A stretch of 7,504 nucleotides of DNA from Streptosporangiaceae bacterium (GTDB taxonomy: Bacteria; Actinomycetota; Actinomycetes; Streptosporangiales; Streptosporangiaceae): contig JASIGD010000521.1 in the NCBI GenBank assembly GCA_030045295.1, positions 1-7,504 of the forward strand, in the 5' to 3' direction. Shown piece by piece: positions 5,641 to 7,504 of the stretch (position 1 is its first letter; each line of letters starts with the position of its first letter). The translations under genes and the position numbers were made by a program. The notes under the pieces were generated by a model. That model saw only the letters and a list, made by a program, of their open reading frames with translations, did no database searches and was not told the origin of the DNA.

Positions 5641-5945
5641 CGAGCGGGAGGACGGCGCCGGTGACCGTGAGCGCCTAGCCCAGCGCGTGCGCGAGTTGGC
5701 CGACCTTGACCGGCTGATGCGCCAGCCCGGCGGCCTGGCCGAGGTGCCCGAGCCGGTACCGCTGTGCCGCGCCGGTCGCACCACCACGACCTCAGAGGAG
5801 AGGACGCCGCGCGGTTGATGAGAACTCGATGCTTGCCATACTCATGGATCACATCGAGGTCGGCCAGCAGTGCACGTACTAGACCTACGACACGGAGACC
5901 GTCGTCCGGTTCATCAACGACAGCGTGCAGCCCATCCCAGCTTGA
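5641..5945 (+). pseudogene. Possible broken plus-strand gene of unknown function
   Basis: Two plus-strand stretches look coding but are out of frame with each other. The first (about 5641-5818) encodes EREDGAGDRERLAQRVRELA and continues to PEPVPLCRAG, with strongly G/C-rich third positions, ending at a TGA at 5816-5818. The second, in another frame, runs AVDENSMLAILMDHIEVGQQ, then CTY, a TAG at 5880-5882, TYDTETVVRFINDSVQPIPA and a TGA at 5943-5945. Both read like soluble protein. They could be halves of one decayed gene of about 100 residues. I do not recognise the family. The left boundary coincides with the point where minus-strand paralogue 2 loses recognisable sequence, so this may be a rearrangement junction. 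The first stretch could instead be an antisense shadow of the lost N-terminus of paralogue 2. Confidence 0.3.
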
Positions 5946-5948
5946 TTG

Positions 5949-5991
5949 TCCGCGGCTACCCCGCGGAGCCCGGTCACCCGCTGGCCGGGCT
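5949..5991 (+). terminator. Two adjacent GC-rich hairpins, possible terminator
   Basis: TCCGCGG (5949-5955) pairs with CCGCGGA (5961-5967) around a 5-nt loop. Overlapping by one base, AGCCCGG (5967-5973) pairs with CCGGGCT (5985-5991) around an 11-nt loop. They begin four bases after the TGA of the broken plus-strand frame at 5829-5945, a placement expected of a terminator. The U tract is nearly absent, as is common in high-GC actinomycetes. Confidence 0.35.
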
Positions 5992-6076
5992 TCCGCATAT
6001 CCGGTTTGAAGCCAGTTCACCGGGTAGTCGTGCGTGGCGTTGCCGCGTACAAGACGTCCAGGCGACTGGAGCACCA

Positions 6077-6295
6077 ATGACTGCACAAGAACACTTCCGG
6101 CGCGCGGAGGAACTCGCGGCGAAAGCAAGCGAATACCTCGGCCGCGAAGATGGCCAGGAGAGCGCCGCTACCTGGGCCGCTCTCGCCCAGGTCCATGCCA
6201 GCCTCGCGCTGGCCGCCGCCATCATGCTGAACCCGGAAGGCCGGCAGCGAGCCGCAGCCGCCGCGCCCAGCCGAACTCGCCTGCCGCCGCTGTAG
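6077..6295 (+). CDS. Small soluble protein of a mobile-element-associated type, unknown function
   Basis: The ATG at 6077 follows TGGAG (6067-6071) with a 5-nt spacer. The 72-residue product starts MTAQEHFRRAEELAAKASEY and contains AALAQVHASLALAAAIM (34-50). A pattern of an N-terminal helix beginning MTA-x-EH-(Y/F)-x-x-AE and an Ala-rich helix containing AQVHA-x-LA is one I know from short hypothetical proteins in actinomycete integrative elements and phages; that recollection is not a database match. It is predicted to be two amphipathic helices, cytoplasmic, with no signal or membrane segment. The last 12 or so residues (Arg/Ala/Pro-rich) look low-complexity. The open frame continues upstream without a stop to about 5870, but the ribosome site and family-like start favour 6077. 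A stop of another plus-strand frame overlaps its start as ATGA, a layout typical of translational coupling. No function can be assigned. Confidence 0.6.
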   Translation: MTAQEHFRRAEELAAKASEYLGREDGQESAATWAALAQVHASLALAAAIMLNPEGRQRAAAAAPSRTRLPPL

Positions 6296-6504
6296 CCACA
6301 GCATCACGGTCAGCCGCCGTCCCAGCCCTCGGCAGGCACAGCTGTCACCAGTTCCCGCAGCGGGCCCGCAAGATCACCCTCGGCGACGTGAGCGACCCGC
6401 CTGCGCCGCAGCCCTCCGAGGCGAGACCTACAAGCGGGAACCCTCGCCAGGCGCGGCACGCGCCATGCGCCGCGCGTGGCCTGACCGCCGAGGCCATTCG
6501 GCTG

Positions 6505-7327
6505 TCAGTCGCGTCGGCTGACCCATACCGACACGTGGGCGGGTTCCAGGATCCGCGACACGACACCGGTCAGGTCGTCGCGGACCGAGTCCAGGTCGAC
6601 CGCGTCTTTCAGCTGCGCGGCGAATGCGGCCACCGTCTGGTCGGCATCGTAACGGGCACGGTTGAACCGCCGGTCGACGGCCCGTTGGACCCGGCGGCGT
6701 AGCGGGTTGAACAGCGCCGCCGCGGCCAGCGTGGAGGCCGCGACTGCTACCGGGGTCTTGACCGGGAACACGTTGGTGGCCAGGAGCACCAGCCCGGCGA
6801 ACACGCCGGCGAGGACGGCCGTGGGCGGCGGCTACCACGCCAGGAGCCGAGGCTGCTAGCCCGGCCAGCACCCCGGTAGCGACAAGAGCCACAGCCGGAC
6901 GGCGCCAGCGTCCCGGCGGCAGCCGCCCGTCTGGGAACAGCCACAAGAGGATGGCGATGAGCGGCAGCCACAGCGGCCAGCTGTCTCCGAGCGCCACCAC
7001 CGCCCAGCCCAGGGGCAATGTCCCGTGATGCATCCGGTAATCCAGGACGGCGTACTGGTCAGTCGGGCTGACACCGAGAACAAGGATCGCGAGCAGGATC
7101 CATCCGATCGGGTTGCGGGGACGGCGGGCGGCTAGCAGGGTGCCCACTGCCACCGCGGGGACCACGAGCACGGCCGTGCTCAGCCCGGCGGCCACCGGCC
7201 CGCCCGGCCCGGCCTGATGCGTAAGGATGTCAAGTGGCACAACCGCCAGATCCAGGCCGAGCGTGAGCACGCCGAACGCGATCGCCGCGATCGGTGCCGC
7301 CCACCGCACTGCCAAGATCTTGCTCAC
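6505..7327 (-). pseudogene. Sensor-like multipass membrane protein with internal out-of-frame deletion (paralogue 3)
   Basis: The N-terminal piece, from a GTG at 7327 (GGGGAG four bases upstream), is collinear with paralogue 1: start VSKILA, PAVAVGTLLAARRPRNPIGW, YRMHHGTLPLGW and LWLFPDGRLPPGRW, down to PGVVAAAHG. The C-terminal piece lies in another frame: VLAGVFAGLVLLATNVFPVK, FNPLRRRVQRAVDRRFNRAR and finally EPAHVSVWVSRRD with a TGA at 6507-6505. Compared with paralogue 1, about 127 codons (its residues 168-296) are missing at the junction near 6820. These include the RYRRASYERRQQLKWL and YRLYAIDRIVG segments and about four membrane segments. The deletion also shifts the frame, so the product would be a truncated membrane fragment with a random tail. 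The rest shows few other lesions, suggesting that the deletion is recent compared with the decay of paralogue 2. An ATG at 7330 is also possible but leaves only one base after the ribosome site. Confidence 0.85.
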
Positions 7328-7353
7328 CATGCTCCCCAGCTGAGGAAACCGGA

Positions 7354-7393
7354 ATGAGCCAACCCTACGGGCGGACCGTTCCTGGAACGTTAC
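7354..7393 (-). promoter_or_regulatory. Conserved promoter/operator element of paralogue 3
   Basis: Read on the minus strand, this 40-nt segment matches 1376-1414 upstream of paralogue 1 at 33 positions with one gap. It holds a 13-nt palindrome CGTTCC-A-GGAACG (7389-7377), here perfect apart from its single central base, and a putative -10 hexamer TAGGGT (7367-7362) within CGCCCGTAGGGTTGG. The segment lies 26 nt before the GTG start (33 nt in paralogue 1). It is the best-supported regulatory site in the window because it is kept in two separate copies on opposite strands. Confidence 0.6.
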
Positions 7394-7446
7394 CGCTCAA
7401 CACGGAACGCGCGATCCTCAGCGCGGTACTGCCTGACCGCATCAAA

Positions 7447-7476
7447 GACCGCCCCGCCGGATCAGGCAGGGCGGTC
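7447..7476 (-). terminator. Terminator-like hairpin for a minus-strand gene beyond the right edge
   Basis: GACCGCCC (7447-7454) pairs exactly with GGGCGGTC (7469-7476) around a 14-nt loop. Read on the minus strand the stem is followed directly by TTTGATG, a short U tract. This fits an intrinsic terminator of a minus-strand gene lying to the right of the window, upstream of the promoter of paralogue 3. Confidence 0.5.
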
Positions 7477-7504
7477 CCTGGGCGCATAAGTCCTGGAGAC
7501 GAGG

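Noticed and set aside
6296..6504. Plus-strand open frame continuing across 6034-6702
   Set aside because: It overlaps the 6077 gene in another frame and then runs antisense to the conserved C-terminus of paralogue 3.
1..7504. CRISPR array or insertion sequence
   Set aside because: No regularly spaced repeats beyond the 12-base pairs, and no transposase motif on either strand.

Overview
The window is high-GC DNA (about two-thirds G+C by eye) with strong G/C preference at third codon positions, GTG starts and TANNNT-type -10 boxes. This points to an actinomycete. A filamentous Streptosporangiales or Frankia-like genome is my guess, but the sequence alone does not fix a genus.

The region looks like a decaying accessory island. 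From left to right it holds: (i) 1-144, minus strand, a frameshifted N-terminal fragment of a phosphoesterase-type gene that runs off the left edge; (ii) about 446-1066, the 3' half of a tRNA gene, a pair of TGACAGCA repeats and a tyrosine-recombinase (integrase) pseudogene, which together form the classic end of an integrated element; (iii) 1132-1187, a very strong hairpin; (iv) 1376-2971, an intact multipass membrane gene with its own upstream control element and an aberrant C-terminal tail; (v) 2660-3423, about 750 bases without a convincing gene; (vi) 3424-3933, an intact, probably leaderless GNAT acetyltransferase gene; (vii) 3931-4135, a second TGACAGCA pair, a second tRNA-like T arm and a 14-bp inverted repeat; (viii) 4413-4811, a small multi-helix membrane protein; (ix) 4990-5640, minus strand, a remnant of a second membrane paralogue; (x) 5641-5991, traces of a broken plus-strand gene followed by two hairpins; (xi) 6077-6295, a small soluble protein of a type I associate with actinomycete mobile elements; (xii) 6505-7393, minus strand, a third membrane paralogue with an internal deletion and a control element nearly identical to that of the first; (xiii) 7447-7476, a terminator-like hairpin for a minus-strand gene to the right of the window.

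The main theme is one family of membrane proteins that resembles the input region of actinobacterial sensor kinases but has no kinase domain. It is present three times within 6 kb, once intact and twice broken. The intact copy and the right-hand broken copy share a conserved 39-40 nt upstream element (33 identical positions) containing a 13-nt palindrome and a putative -10 box, so they were probably under the same control. The integrase remnant, two tRNA-like ends and repeated TGACAGCA pairs suggest that more than one integration event built the island. I see no CRISPR array, defence operon, rRNA or complete transposase. The stretches 1067-1375, 4140-4412, 4812-4989 and 6296-6504 hold no gene I can support.
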